This document shows positions 17,050 to 24,403 of a DNA stretch of 53,416 bases, one piece after another (the first letter of the stretch is position 1; each line of letters starts with the position of its first letter). Position numbers and translations under genes: made by a program. Origin of the DNA: a virus. Location: IMG/VR virus record IMGVR_UViG_3300033998_000181, positions 1 to 53,416 of that record; one strand, written 5' to 3'. The notes beneath the pieces were generated by a model that saw nothing but the letters and a program-made list of their open reading frames with translations, did not search any database and was not told the DNA's origin.

Positions 17050-19395
17050 CTATACGGCGTACGTCCAGTAGGAATCAGTATCTAAACCAACCTCTATCGG
17101 AATCGCACTTATGTTGGGTGCCTTATCTATTACCTCAAAAGCACCGCTAAGAGCATCTACCTGGTCGTCATGTGTTCCCCCAGGGAACATTTCTAACTCA
17201 TCTAGGAAGTCATTGATCCAAGGACCACGAACCAGCTTAATTGCTCCTCTTTGTGCGTGTGCACTAACAGGATTCGCCCTGAGAACCTTACTCCCCGTCG
17301 TTCTATGTCCCCTCACGGCAAAGCCTTTTAACAGTTGAGCAAAATGCTCGATTACATACAATCCACTTGATCCAGGCTCCTGTTCTATATAGATACTTAC
17401 GTGACGACCGTCCTTGTATGCTGTTTCCTTAACAAGCTCCTCGACATCGTGCGGCGCCAACCTGTCTCTTTTCACGTCGAGTATGTACCAGTTGGATCTG
17501 GTAGCGCCTAATAGAAGCCCTACGGTCCAGTCGGGGTCCTTTGCTTTTGACTTACCTCTTTGTTGGCCTTTCTCAGTGCCTGCTAAATCCCAATAACGCA
17601 CAATCTTTCTTAGGTGAGGTACTCTATCCACAATTGGGAACCACTGTCTCTTAAACATGTACCCTGCTTCCTTAACGTCCCAATTACCCCACCTCAGCTG
17701 TGCTCTTGTAACAGGATCGAGTTTCGACAGCGACTCTTCGTACTGTGCATGATCGAGGAAAGGATTATCCTCCATACGGGCCGGTATAAATATGCGTCCC
17801 TTACTGGCGCCTTCTATAATAAAGCGTTGTTTTACCCAATCATGCCCTTCGCCGCCCGGGTTACTAGCTGCTCTCATTCTCACCGGCACGGGGAAGCCCT
17901 TCAAGCGACGCAGACGAGAGAAGAGGTAAGTGTATTGTGTCTCCGTAAACTGCGTGAGTTCGTCAAAACCAATAAACTGAAACTCTGCAGATTGATAGCG
18001 GTACTTGTCCTTCTCACTTTCTAGATACCCAAAAGTCAACGTAGCGCCGCTCGGAAAGATCCACTTCTTCTCCCTGTCGTCCCATTTCACTTCAGGGATG
18101 AAGGGTGTTAACAGTTCACGTGCACGATCCAACAACGCTCCTGGAAGCGCCAAGTCAGAATATGTACGACGGAAGAGGATCGCATTATAACCAGGCGTAT
18201 CTACATATTGCAATGCAGCCAAGAGAAGCGCTTCGCTATTGTGTGTCGGAATTAACTCTTTACCTATCAAGAAGATATGACTTAGGTGCTTAATCCGAAT
18301 ACATTTCACGTCTCTTTTGCCTACGTATTTGACACTCTTCACAAACACTTTATTACTGCATACTCTCTTAGATAACAGAGCCTTCTTTCTCTGTAGCCGA
18401 AAGACTTCCAAAGTAGTACTAAATGTTATTCTATGTGAAGGACACTTCTTTCCTTTGTAACTCGAAGGCGCTACAGACCTCGAATACGTAATACCCAACG
18501 ACGACAATAACGTGCAGATGTCATCTGCAAGCCGCTTCTCCTTAAATGCGATCTCACAACGCCCTCTTTTCTGGATGGAACCATCAGAATCCATAATGCC
18601 CTGCAATAAGCTGAGACGTTGCTTAAACGAGCTCAAAAAGTATATCTCTGGAATGTATTTTGTTTCGGGAGCTGTAGTTCTATTGTCATGCTTATCTCTC
18701 AACAATCCCAGCAATCTTAATTGTGTAGTAAGTCCTTCTGCCGTATATTGATTAGGCATACTAGCGTATCTATGCAAAGGCGGCAGATAATTCTTGACCT
18801 CTTCGTAATCCTGCTCTCCTATTGTAATACTACCAGTTCTACTATTTCCATCCCCCAGCCAATAACCAAGTACATAGGGGTCAATAGGTAAATCTTTCTC
18901 TTCGCCTACAACGGCCAACGCTGAAACCAACTTGTCTCCTTCTCTGAGGTCCTTTGTGGTGCAAATCAAATTTCGCCAATACTTTCTATGCTTATATTCT
19001 GTTATGGCCCATAGGTGTTCAGCATCTGCTACGATTTTAGCTCCGTTATTGAAAGTAATTTCATAACAATCATGATCCTTCTGGACGTCCGTAATATATT
19101 CGATATCTGACCAAGTCCCATCTTGCGCCAGCACTTTATCCTCAAGCGTTAACGTACCTATCGTCTTCCAACCCTTATCTGTCAAGATTGGTGTATCCAA
19201 CGCAAGCGCTTTGCCACCACCCGCCGCACCTCCGTAGAGGGCTTCGAGGGTATCTAAGAGGAGGAACGCAATCTGCTTCTCGGTCATAGTCTGGCGCATA
19301 TATTTTGTGGTTTTAGGCGTCATAGCTCTGAGTAACCGGTGGTATACGTCGTATGGCAGCGACGCTGTTTGATTAGATGACACCAAGATCACCAC
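17050..19395 (-). CDS. Terminase large subunit interrupted by an intein
   Basis: 781 residues before splicing, ~457 after. Walker A is split: GGAAGGGK (residues 55-62) ends the N-extein and S387 starts the C-extein. Walker B-like FIGFDELTQF follows. The nuclease has RYWDLAGTEKG, KDPDWTVGLLLG, YIEQEPGSSG and a final GGTHDDQVDALSG. It packages and cuts DNA with the small subunit. The start is uncertain: GTG 19395 or TTG 19386 behind GGTGG. Confidence 0.93.
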   Translation of the reverse strand: MVILVSSNQTASLPYDVYHRLLRAMTPKTTKYMRQTMTEKQIAFLLLDTLEALYGGAAGGGKALALDTPILTDKGWKTIGTLTLEDKVLAQDGTWSDIEYITDVQKDHDCYEITFNNGAKIVADAEHLWAITEYKHRKYWRNLICTTKDLREGDKLVSALAVVGEEKDLPIDPYVLGYWLGDGNSRTGSITIGEQDYEEVKNYLPPLHRYASMPNQYTAEGLTTQLRLLGLLRDKHDNRTTAPETKYIPEIYFLSSFKQRLSLLQGIMDSDGSIQKRGRCEIAFKEKRLADDICTLLSSLGITYSRSVAPSSYKGKKCPSHRITFSTTLEVFRLQRKKALLSKRVCSNKVFVKSVKYVGKRDVKCIRIKHLSHIFLIGKELIPTHNSEALLLAALQYVDTPGYNAILFRRTYSDLALPGALLDRARELLTPFIPEVKWDDREKKWIFPSGATLTFGYLESEKDKYRYQSAEFQFIGFDELTQFTETQYTYLFSRLRRLKGFPVPVRMRAASNPGGEGHDWVKQRFIIEGASKGRIFIPARMEDNPFLDHAQYEESLSKLDPVTRAQLRWGNWDVKEAGYMFKRQWFPIVDRVPHLRKIVRYWDLAGTEKGQQRGKSKAKDPDWTVGLLLGATRSNWYILDVKRDRLAPHDVEELVKETAYKDGRHVSIYIEQEPGSSGLYVIEHFAQLLKGFAVRGHRTTGSKVLRANPVSAHAQRGAIKLVRGPWINDFLDELEMFPGGTHDDQVDALSGAFEVIDKAPNISAIPIEVGLDTDSYWTYAV
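18238..19209 (-). mobile_element. Ala1-type intein with LAGLIDADG (DOD) homing endonuclease in terL
   Basis: 324 residues (63-386 of the precursor). It begins ALALDTPILT (block A with Ala instead of Cys/Ser), contains block C LGYWLGDG, block D KYIPEIYF, block E LLQGIMDSDGS, and ends HIFLIGKELIPTHN before Ser+1. Both DOD acidic motifs are intact, so the endonuclease is probably active and the element mobile. The insertion splits the Walker A motif exactly between Lys and Ser. An Ala1 start needs the non-canonical splicing route known for KlbA-type inteins. Confidence 0.95.
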
Positions 19396-19414
19396 CTAAC
19401 GTATACGTTTGATT

Positions 19415-19460
19415 ACGTTGACTGTTGCTTGCCGAAGGTGTCTACGTTGACTGTTGCTTG
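19415..19460. repeat. 17-bp direct repeat at the terS-terL junction
   Basis: ACGTTGACTGTTGCTTG occurs at 19415-19431 and 19444-19460, 29 bases apart, straddling the terS stop codon. A local duplication of the gene end is the simplest explanation; a packaging-site role is possible but unsupported. Confidence 0.85.
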
Positions 19461-20431
19461 TCAATGGTAACTATATCGATTACTTTGTCGTCTTCGTCGG
19501 TTGGCTGCTGATCGTTGACCGTTGATTGACCGTCAGTTTCTTTGATTCCTTGTAAGTCTATCGGCAACGCGCCCGCTTGATTGAGGATTCGCAGTATCTC
19601 GAAGAGTCGACTCTCGCCCGCCTTCTGCCCTGTACCAGTGGTTAGGGTGCCTTGGTCGCTAGGGGTGTTCTGTTGTAGTATATTGAAGACGGCAGTTGTT
19701 CCACCGTGACAGTCGCCTTGTTTCGGCGGGCCGTCGGGCGGGAGCCCTAACGAGGTGCGGTGCAACCGTACCGCAAGTTCGAGAAGTTCGATGACCGTCT
19801 TGCCGTTTATCTCTTCGGGATTCTGTTCAAGGAACTGTAACGCCCTATCGAATAGCTTTTCAGCGGCTTTGGCGTGCTTATTCTCTAACTTTTCTATCTC
19901 CTTGCGTCTGCGAAGCTCCCTCTCTGCTTCAGTAAATTTGTCATACGCCATACACCGAACACGCCAGTGCCGTAGCTTGGAAAGAGCCATGAGTGCTTTA
20001 GGATGCACTTTTGTAAGCTCTGCTAACTTGGCAATAGATCTGGTACCGCTGAGAGGGTTATAAGGCATGTCCCTATACTGTTTAAACAAATTGTAATCGT
20101 CGATACTCTCATTCTCGAGTCGCTCCCAGATAGGAACACCATCTATAGTGGGAAACCCCTCAAGGTAATTGATGGGTATTGCAGCATCTAAAGGGTCATC
20201 CGCAACAGAAAATGTAGCAAGCGTAGGCGCATCTATAAGCGCAGTAGGAAGCCCTTCGTTACGTGGGTCCTTGCAAGTAGGTATTACACTCTGTGCCTGA
20301 ACCACTCTCTCTGCGAGTTGCGACATAAAGGCAACTTCTTTGGCTCCCCACATTTTGACCGACGTGAAGTTACCTGTGCTAGTTAGGTTGTAGTTGTGAT
20401 TGTTGGTAGTGTTATTAGTAGTGTTGTTCAT
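19442..20431 (-). CDS. Terminase small subunit-like protein
   Basis: 329 residues directly upstream of terL and first gene behind the late promoter. The Asn/Thr-rich N-terminus (MNNTTNNTTNN) is followed by a region with YDKFTEAERELRRRKEIEKL and a KHAKAAEKLFDRALQFLE helix typical of small terminases, then GKTVIELLELAVRLHRTSLGL. The acidic, Gln-rich C-terminus (QQPTDEDDKVIDIV) may contact the large subunit. It would recognise the packaging site. HTH (SIAKLAELTKVHPKALMALS) near residues 128-150 fits DNA binding. Confidence 0.8.
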   Translation of the reverse strand: MNNTTNNTTNNHNYNLTSTGNFTSVKMWGAKEVAFMSQLAERVVQAQSVIPTCKDPRNEGLPTALIDAPTLATFSVADDPLDAAIPINYLEGFPTIDGVPIWERLENESIDDYNLFKQYRDMPYNPLSGTRSIAKLAELTKVHPKALMALSKLRHWRVRCMAYDKFTEAERELRRRKEIEKLENKHAKAAEKLFDRALQFLEQNPEEINGKTVIELLELAVRLHRTSLGLPPDGPPKQGDCHGGTTAVFNILQQNTPSDQGTLTTGTGQKAGESRLFEILRILNQAGALPIDLQGIKETDGQSTVNDQQPTDEDDKVIDIVTIDKQQST

Positions 20432-20455
20432 TTTAGACGACTCCTTCTTACTTTA

Positions 20456-20484
20456 ATTATACATCAAAATCAAGGACAAGGCAA
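20456..20484 (-). promoter_or_regulatory. Late promoter (sigma-A-like) for the structural operon
   Basis: On the minus strand TTGCCT, 17 bases, TATAAT, ending 24 bases before the terS start at 20431. An inverted repeat CAAGGACA/TGTCCTTG (around 20471-20519) brackets the -35 side and may be an operator. It is the only good promoter seen upstream of the whole late operon. Confidence 0.8.
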
Positions 20485-21121
20485 CGGTTGTTTTTGTGTT
20501 TTTGATTTCGTGTCCTTGAGGGATTGCAAGGAATCGTGAGGGACTACATAATTTTGTAACAAAATGTTACCTGTAGTTTTGAGTAGTGTGTGGTGGTACA
20601 ACAAGGGTATGTTTTCGTTCGCGAGGAGCATTTGCTTTATATACGAGTGGTGTCTCAGTAAAGGTGCATTGTTCCCCGCGAAGTTTCACGTCATGTCACC
20701 TTTGGCCGCGATGCCCCTGCCCGGGCGCGTCGGACGTGAAGCGCGTTGCTTTTTAACCTAGTAAACAACTAAGTCGTGCCCTGTTTAACCTAGTAAACAA
20801 GTACACTACCGGCGTTTTACTAAGTTAAACTGGCAAACTGTCTACTGAGTAAACAATTAGTCAGCTAACACTTTAACTTAGTAAACTTGTACACTAATCC
20901 ACAGCCATACATCGAACCTGCTGGCCCCTGGGCGCCGCATGGCCCATCCTCTCTGTACCGGGCCTGTAGTATACATTGGGCGCCCACGTTACATGGGGTA
21001 AGGCGTTTTCTAGGGAGCCCCCATTTTGGGTGGTAAGTAGTCAGCGTTTTCTAGGGAGCCCATGATTGTCGGAAGTTAAATGTATAGCGGGCGCCCACGT
21101 TGGGCCTGCTAGGGAATATTA
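20485..21121. other. Gene-free control region upstream of the late operon
   Basis: No convincing coding sequence. It holds the operator-like repeats at 20751-20888, box B at 20977-20987 and 21089-21098, and box A at 21003-21020 and 21044-21061. A GC-rich stretch near 20710-20740 (CCCCTGCCCGGGCGCG) lies beside the small terminase promoter and could belong to a packaging or control site, but no direct evidence is visible. Confidence 0.6.
20751..20888. repeat. Five operator/iteron-like repeats, (G/T)TTTAACYTAGTAAAC
   Basis: Copies near 20752 (TTTAACCTAGTAAACAA), 20783 (GTTTAACCTAGTAAAC, an inverted repeat with 5-bp arms), 20815 (opposite orientation, TTTTACTAAGTTAAAC), 20846 (partial, GAGTAAACAA) and 20872 (TTTAACTTAGTAAAC). 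They lie ~300 bp upstream of the late promoter and near terS. They could bind a phage regulator or the small terminase. Related CTAAGTTAAC words recur at 25721-25750. Confidence 0.75.
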
Positions 21122-21145
21122 AGAGCCCAGATTGTGTCTGGGCTC
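21122..21145 (-). terminator. Hairpin terminator after the small Cys-rich gene
   Basis: AGAGCCCAG, six-base loop, CTGGGCTCT: a 9-bp perfect stem directly after the leftward gene at 21155-21322. On the minus strand it is followed by TTAATATT, a weak T-rich tail, so termination is likely but not certain. Confidence 0.7.
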
Positions 21146-21154
21146 TCTGTACTG

Positions 21155-21322
21155 TTATTCTCTGTCTTCATCTGTGACTACCTCGTCTTCATCTGTGACT
21201 ACGTTGTTAGGAAAGGGCCACCCGTAAGGTCCTACACCTTCTTCTACTTTACAATACGCGCAGTGGTCAATCCCATCATAACATAACTTGCAGACGGTTC
21301 CACACAGTTCGCTTCTCTTCAT
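21155..21322 (-). CDS. Small Cys-rich, zinc-ribbon-like protein
   Basis: 55 residues, ATG 21322 behind AAGGAGGC. Cysteines at 7, 11, 14, 21 and 24 (CGTVCKLCYDGIDHCAYC) suggest a small metal-binding fold. The C-terminus is an acidic tandem duplication (VVTDEDE, VVTDEDR) coded by a 21-bp direct repeat. It has its own promoter (21353-21382) and hairpin terminator, so it is a monocistronic unit. Possible regulator or host-takeover peptide; no family recognised. Confidence 0.75.
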   Translation of the reverse strand: MKRSELCGTVCKLCYDGIDHCAYCKVEEGVGPYGWPFPNNVVTDEDEVVTDEDRE

Positions 21323-21811
21323 TGTAGTGCCTCCTTTATCTTATTTTTGTTTATTATATACAAAACATAGTACCAAAATCAATATGGTAGTGTTATATTT
21401 TCGAAGCATATCCCGGTATACAGACGGCAACCACTTACATACAGGTCTAACGTTTTCATGAGGCGCCTGCAGCGGTACCGACCCTCAGGTTCTATGCAGA
21501 GCTGGTTTTATATGTGTTCTGCGTTTTCTAGGGCGCCCACTTTGAGTTTGGTTATATAAGGGCGAGGCGTTTTCTAGGGCGCCCGTACCAGTTGTGTGTA
21601 GGGGCCTATTACCGGTCCGCGTGCGTTAAAGAGGTGGCTGAGGAAGATGCTACGCCAAGCGCTAGTGGGCGCCCACTATATCGTAGTAGCAAGACGCGGG
21701 CGTTTTCTAGTTCCTGCCCAGCACTCGTGGGCTCCCACGATACAGCTGGCACATAAGTTACAGTGTTTTCTGATGCCTGCCCAGCATACTTGGGCGCCCA
21801 CGTGTTGGGAG
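21323..21811. other. Gene-free stretch rich in box A/B repeats
   Basis: No supported gene. Contains the promoter of the 55-residue gene, a segment (21429-21475, AACCACTTA and ATGAGGCGCC) that resembles 22702-22735 upstream of the next promoter, and six to eight box elements. Two tandem ~64-bp units at ~21700-21740 and ~21763-21805 each carry GTTTTCT, then CCTGCCCAGCA, then a box B. Confidence 0.6.
21353..21382 (-). promoter_or_regulatory. Family I promoter for the 55-residue gene
   Basis: Minus strand TTGATT, 18 bases, TATAAT. The -35 continues as TTGATTTTGGTAC, shared with the promoters at 22643 and 23190. An inverted repeat (GTACCA ... TGGTA) is centred on the -35, a possible operator. Confidence 0.75.
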
Positions 21812-21840
21812 CAAAAAGAAAGGAGGGCGTGTAGCCCTCT
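21812..21840 (-). terminator. Rho-independent terminator of the leftward small-gene operon
   Basis: On the minus strand AGAGGGC, five-base loop, GCCCTCC, then TTTCTTTTTG. It lies 29 bases after the stop of the 64-residue gene at 21869. Confidence 0.85.
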
Positions 21841-21868
21841 GTGCTTAGCTACGCGTCGAGTCTCCTCT

Positions 21869-22063
21869 TTATAACATAGCGAACACTTCGTTCCACTCTT
21901 CATCTAGTCGTAATACAGTAGCTAAGTCGCAAATAGCTCCTATCAATTCCAGCGCGCGTAGGAAGTAATCGTGTTTGCCAGTTAGTACATAACTTTCCAT
22001 ACGGTCACTGACATGCTCCATTTGCATCTTGTAGAAACATTCGAACGTTTGCTTCTTATCCAT
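21869..22063 (-). CDS. Small helical protein of unknown function
   Basis: 64 residues, ATG 22063 (MDKKQTFECFYKM) behind AGAGGAGGT, better placed than an upstream start. Mostly helical: FLRALELIGAICDLATVLRL and EEWNEVF. It is the last gene of a three-gene leftward operon starting at 22599 and overlaps the upstream gene by eight bases. No family recognised. Confidence 0.7.
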   Translation of the reverse strand: MDKKQTFECFYKMQMEHVSDRMESYVLTGKHDYFLRALELIGAICDLATVLRLDEEWNEVFAML

Positions 22064-22220
22064 AGTTGATGTACCTCCTCTTGGTGTAATCACTTGTCAC
22101 CTTCATCACTACGAACCATGGGGTCACTAATATCGCTTTTCCGTACCAAGGCCCGACTCTGAAGTAGTGCCCCATTGTTGGCTTGATCATCTGTTTTGTC
22201 CCAAACACCTTCAGCCTCAT
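22056..22220 (-). CDS. Small basic protein of unknown function
   Basis: 54 residues, ATG 22220 behind GGAGGCG. Sequence is Lys/Arg and aromatic rich (MRLKVFGTKQMIKPTMGHYF, GPWYGKAILVTPWFVV). The stop codon lies inside the start region of the next gene, so the pair is translationally coupled. No family recognised; it fits a small nucleic-acid or protein-binding peptide. Confidence 0.7.
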   Translation of the reverse strand: MRLKVFGTKQMIKPTMGHYFRVGPWYGKAILVTPWFVVMKVTSDYTKRRYINYG

Positions 22221-22269
22221 AGTGTCGCCTCCTCGTACTTGTGGTTTAGGTAGGAAAAGGAGGTAAGCC

Positions 22270-22599
22270 TTAGCTTACCTCTGAACTCTCTTGTTCGTCC
22301 TCCTCGTTGCCTTCCTCTAACTGTTGGCGGAACTTTCTAACTACTTGGTGCACAAATGCGTAGTTGGTGTTCAGCTTCTTAGCAATTTGACCCGGAGTTA
22401 ATCCTTGTGCTGCAAGCTCCCTGATCATCTGGGAAGTGGTTACTGGATTAGCCTTCCTCACCTCTTCTCCCTTCTTAGCACAGTGACGCGATATCACGTT
22501 GTACGCAAACTGGTAACGCACTCCTACGGCCTCCGCGATCTCCGCTACTGTCATGTTAGTGTTGTCGTACATCTCTCTAATCTGTGCACTCTTAGACAC
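22270..22599 (-). CDS. Double HTH-module DNA-binding protein
   Basis: 109 residues from GTG 22599 behind AGGAGGGG. Two HTH modules in tandem: residues ~5-40 (QIREMYDNTNMTVAEIAEAV then RYQFAYNVI) and ~54-92 (MIRELAAQGLTPGQIAKKLN then YAFVHQVVRKF). The tail is acidic (EEGNEEDEQESSEVS). The modules resemble those of the triple-HTH protein at 31660. It is first in its operon, under a promoter with a dyad on the -35, suggesting autoregulation. Probable transcriptional regulator; target unknown. Confidence 0.8.
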   Translation of the reverse strand: MSKSAQIREMYDNTNMTVAEIAEAVGVRYQFAYNVISRHCAKKGEEVRKANPVTTSQMIRELAAQGLTPGQIAKKLNTNYAFVHQVVRKFRQQLEEGNEEDEQESSEVS

Positions 22600-22934
22600 G
22601 GTAAACCCCTCCTGTTATTGGTTATTGTGTATTGTTACTTTTATTATATCACATCTTGAGTACCAAAATCAAGGTGGTACTTCAAAATTTTTCTGAAGTG
22701 TAACCACTTAAAGGTAAAGAGCGTTTATATGAGGCCCACGTTTTATATGCGACCCCGCCTCGCCTTGGGCGCCCACCGGTGGCCGGCTAGCAGTTTCTTT
22801 GAGGAGCCATAGAAAACGACCTGCACTTAGCAACAACTCTCTTTAAGGAGACATAGAAAACGCGCCGTCCTCATGTAACAAAAGACTCATGAGACGTCTA
22901 TCTAGTGGGCGCCCAATGGGCCTCGGGAGCTTCA
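22600..22934. other. Gene-free stretch with promoter and box repeats
   Basis: Holds the promoter at 22643-22672, the AACCACTTA ... ATGAGGC segment (22702-22735), box B copies at 22766 and 22905 and inverted box A copies at 22803 and 22847. No coding sequence supported. Confidence 0.6.
22643..22672 (-). promoter_or_regulatory. Family I promoter for the HTH operon, with dyad operator
   Basis: Minus strand TTGATT, 18 bases, TATAAT, 44 bases before the GTG start. The -35 lies in a perfect 6-bp inverted repeat GTACCA-N9-TGGTAC, a likely repressor or activator site. Confidence 0.8.
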
Positions 22935-22946
22935 TCAAGAAGCTCC
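22926..22946. other. 8-bp hairpin overlapping the end of the HTH remnant
   Basis: GGAGCTTC, five bases, GAAGCTCC, followed on the plus strand by TTTACTT. It could be a weak terminator; no strong T-run on either side. Confidence 0.5.
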
Positions 22947-23167
22947 TTTACTTGTCTCTGCCCTAGCAGCGCGCCTACTCAGCAACTTTGCTATATTGCG
23001 GACAAATGTAATGTTTACATCGAGAGATTCCGCAATTTCCTCTGGTGTGAATCCCATCTCCAGAAAAGTTCTAATCTCAGAAGCCTTATTTCAGCTATGA
23101 CCTGCTTCAACAAGCCACGCGGCTCCCTACCAGTGTTGGGTGCATTCTGCACAGTGGGTGCGGCCAC
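22935..23167 (-). pseudogene. Frameshifted HTH gene related to the double/triple HTH proteins
   Basis: From GTG 23167 the frame codes VAAPTVQNAPNTGREPRGLL then KQVIAEI; at ~23090 the sequence needs a -1 shift to continue as ASEIRTFLEMGFTPEEIAES, then NITFVRNIAKLLSRR, ending TGA 22935-22937. The second half is clearly an HTH like that of the 109-residue protein (TP..IA..L...Y/FV). There is no good slippery site or ribosome site, so decay is more likely than programmed shifting. Confidence 0.6.
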
Positions 23168-23189
23168 TTGAAGAATTTCAAATGCCCTC

Positions 23190-23219
23190 TTGATTTTGGT
23201 TCTTGATTCATGATATAAT
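23190..23219 (+). promoter_or_regulatory. Family I promoter for the rightward small-gene operon
   Basis: TTGATT at 23190-23195, 18 bases, TATAAT at 23214-23219; the -35 continues TTGATTTTGGTTCTT as in the two leftward family I promoters. Drives 23268 to 24549. Confidence 0.8.
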
Positions 23220-23267
23220 CATATCAAAGATTATTGATCAAAACTACACAGGAGAGGAGGTGATGTC

Positions 23268-23489
23268 ATGTTCTGTCCTCTACTTTCGGTGCCGGCGGAT
23301 GAATACATTCCGTGCCCGCACACGAACGGTATAAGTGAAAAGAACGAAGCGGCACGCTGTTGCTGGTGGAACTCTATGGCACAAGAGTGCTCTTTCACAA
23401 CGTTAGCGAAAGCCTTTACACCTAGACATGTCGAGGTGAGTACCCATGAAAAGACGCAATCACGGTGGTTTAGAAAAGACGCAGACTGA
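23268..23489 (+). CDS. Small Cys-containing protein, first gene of rightward operon
   Basis: 73 residues, ATG 23268 behind GAGGAGGTGA. Cysteines at 3, 16, 31, 32 and 41 (MFCPLLSVP, YIPCPHTNG, ARCCWWN, QECSF) hint at metal binding. It overlaps the next gene by 44 bases. No family recognised. Confidence 0.65.
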   Translation: MFCPLLSVPADEYIPCPHTNGISEKNEAARCCWWNSMAQECSFTTLAKAFTPRHVEVSTHEKTQSRWFRKDAD

Positions 23490-23670
23490 GCGACTGAAGG
23501 AGCGTTGTTTGGAGTCGCTTGCTAAAACAGTGAGAGTTCTCGATGTAAACGCTGACGACCCTGACCGGATCGTAGTTACGCTGATGTGTGAAACACCATG
23601 TGAGACTGTTTACTTGACGTTCTATGTTAATGATAAAGGTGCTGAGCTCATGGACGCATGCGCTGAGTAG
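23446..23670 (+). CDS. Small conserved-looking protein of unknown function
   Basis: 74 residues, ATG 23446 behind GAGGTGAG. Helical first half (TERLKERCLESLAKTVRVLD), beta second half (DRIVVTLMCETPCETVYLTF, then YVNDKGAE). It overlaps the upstream gene in another frame; the ribosome site is good, so both may be used. Confidence 0.65.
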   Translation: MKRRNHGGLEKTQTERLKERCLESLAKTVRVLDVNADDPDRIVVTLMCETPCETVYLTFYVNDKGAELMDACAE

Positions 23671-23719
23671 CAACTTAACAAGTCAAATAACTAACTTAAC
23701 CAAGGAGGGTCAAATAAAC

Positions 23720-23923
23720 ATGAAGGTACAAAACAACACTGTAAGTGCGGAGTTTCTTGAGAGGAAGGAGACAAAAGGGACATACTCGTTCTACGAAGTG
23801 GATGACGGGACCGGAGAGCAACTCACTGGGATCATCTACATCAAAAAGGGAGCGCTGCGCAAACTCGGGTATAAAACAGGAGACATTGTTGTAGTTACTG
23901 TCAGCGTCAAAAAGGAGGGCTAG
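23720..23923 (+). CDS. Small beta-barrel-like protein, possibly nucleic-acid binding
   Basis: 67 residues. ATG 23720 behind AAGGAGGG is chosen over an upstream in-frame ATG. Pattern: VSAEFLERKETKGTYSFYEV, GIIYIKKGALRKLGY, KTGDIVVVTVSVKK. The closing strand with KTGDIVVVTV looks like an OB-type or AbrB-like small barrel. Function not determined; no family recognised with confidence. Confidence 0.7.
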   Translation: MKVQNNTVSAEFLERKETKGTYSFYEVDDGTGEQLTGIIYIKKGALRKLGYKTGDIVVVTVSVKKEG

Positions 23924-24403
23924 ATGATGGTGACGCAAAGTTACGAAGAGATCATAGCTGAGCTGAAGGAGAGGCTTGCTATTCGCGATGCGTTCGCGGG
24001 GTTGAAGAGAAGCTTCGAGGACCTAGTGAAGCTTTTCGGTTTGTACGGATTACATTACAGTGTGCACGGTGAACTCGAAGTACATGTAGAAAAAGGGAAA
24101 CTCCAGAGGTTGTGTCGTGTACTAGGTACCGAACTGCACACCATCAAAAGGAGTAGTTATAAGTTCTACCCCATAGAGCTCTACACATACGTCGAAGGCA
24201 TCAAAGTTTACGCATTGACAGGAGATGAAAATTATGCGCAAGAGACGTTGGAACCCGAACAAGTGTGTACCACTACAGATTCTGCACTACCTGATAGGGG
24301 CGCTAGCTCTAACACCGATCCTACTATACCTCATGAAGGGTATAATGTAGAGGAGTCAGAATTCGAAAGAGAAGAGGAACGGAGTGGTCGAGATTCCTAC
24401 TAA
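23924..24403 (+). CDS. Unknown protein with acidic C-terminal tail
   Basis: 159 residues, ATG directly after the previous stop, behind AAGGAGGG. Helical N-terminus (SYEEIIAELKERLAIRDAFA), beta-rich middle (HYSVHGELEVHVEKGKLQRL, SSYKFYPIELYTYVEGIKVY), then a disordered acidic tail (DPTIPHEGYNVEESEFEREE). No known domain is recognised. It is the fourth gene of the 23.2-24.5 kb operon. Confidence 0.7.
   Translation: MMVTQSYEEIIAELKERLAIRDAFAGLKRSFEDLVKLFGLYGLHYSVHGELEVHVEKGKLQRLCRVLGTELHTIKRSSYKFYPIELYTYVEGIKVYALTGDENYAQETLEPEQVCTTTDSALPDRGASSNTDPTIPHEGYNVEESEFEREEERSGRDSY

Larger units (their letters stand above)
20977..22915. repeat. Two-part box repeats: box A GCGTTTTCTA and box B TGGGCGCCCAC
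   Basis: At least six A-type and eight B-type boxes. A+GGGAGCCC: 21003-21020 and 21044-21061. Fused A+B: 21521-21540 and 21567-21584. A in long tandem units: 21700 and 21763. Inverted A: 22803-22818 and 22847-22863. B alone: 20977, 21089, 21665 (perfect palindrome GTGGGCGCCCAC), 21727 (variant), 21791, 22766, 22905. All are in gaps between the small leftward genes, none in coding sequence. Function unknown. Confidence 0.85.

Noticed and set aside
20564-20761. Plus-strand open frame of 65 residues upstream of terS
   Set aside because: No ribosome site, sequence not protein-like, lies in the control region.
20977-22915. CRISPR array
   Set aside because: Box spacing is irregular, boxes vary in order and orientation, and there are no unique spacers of equal length or cas genes.
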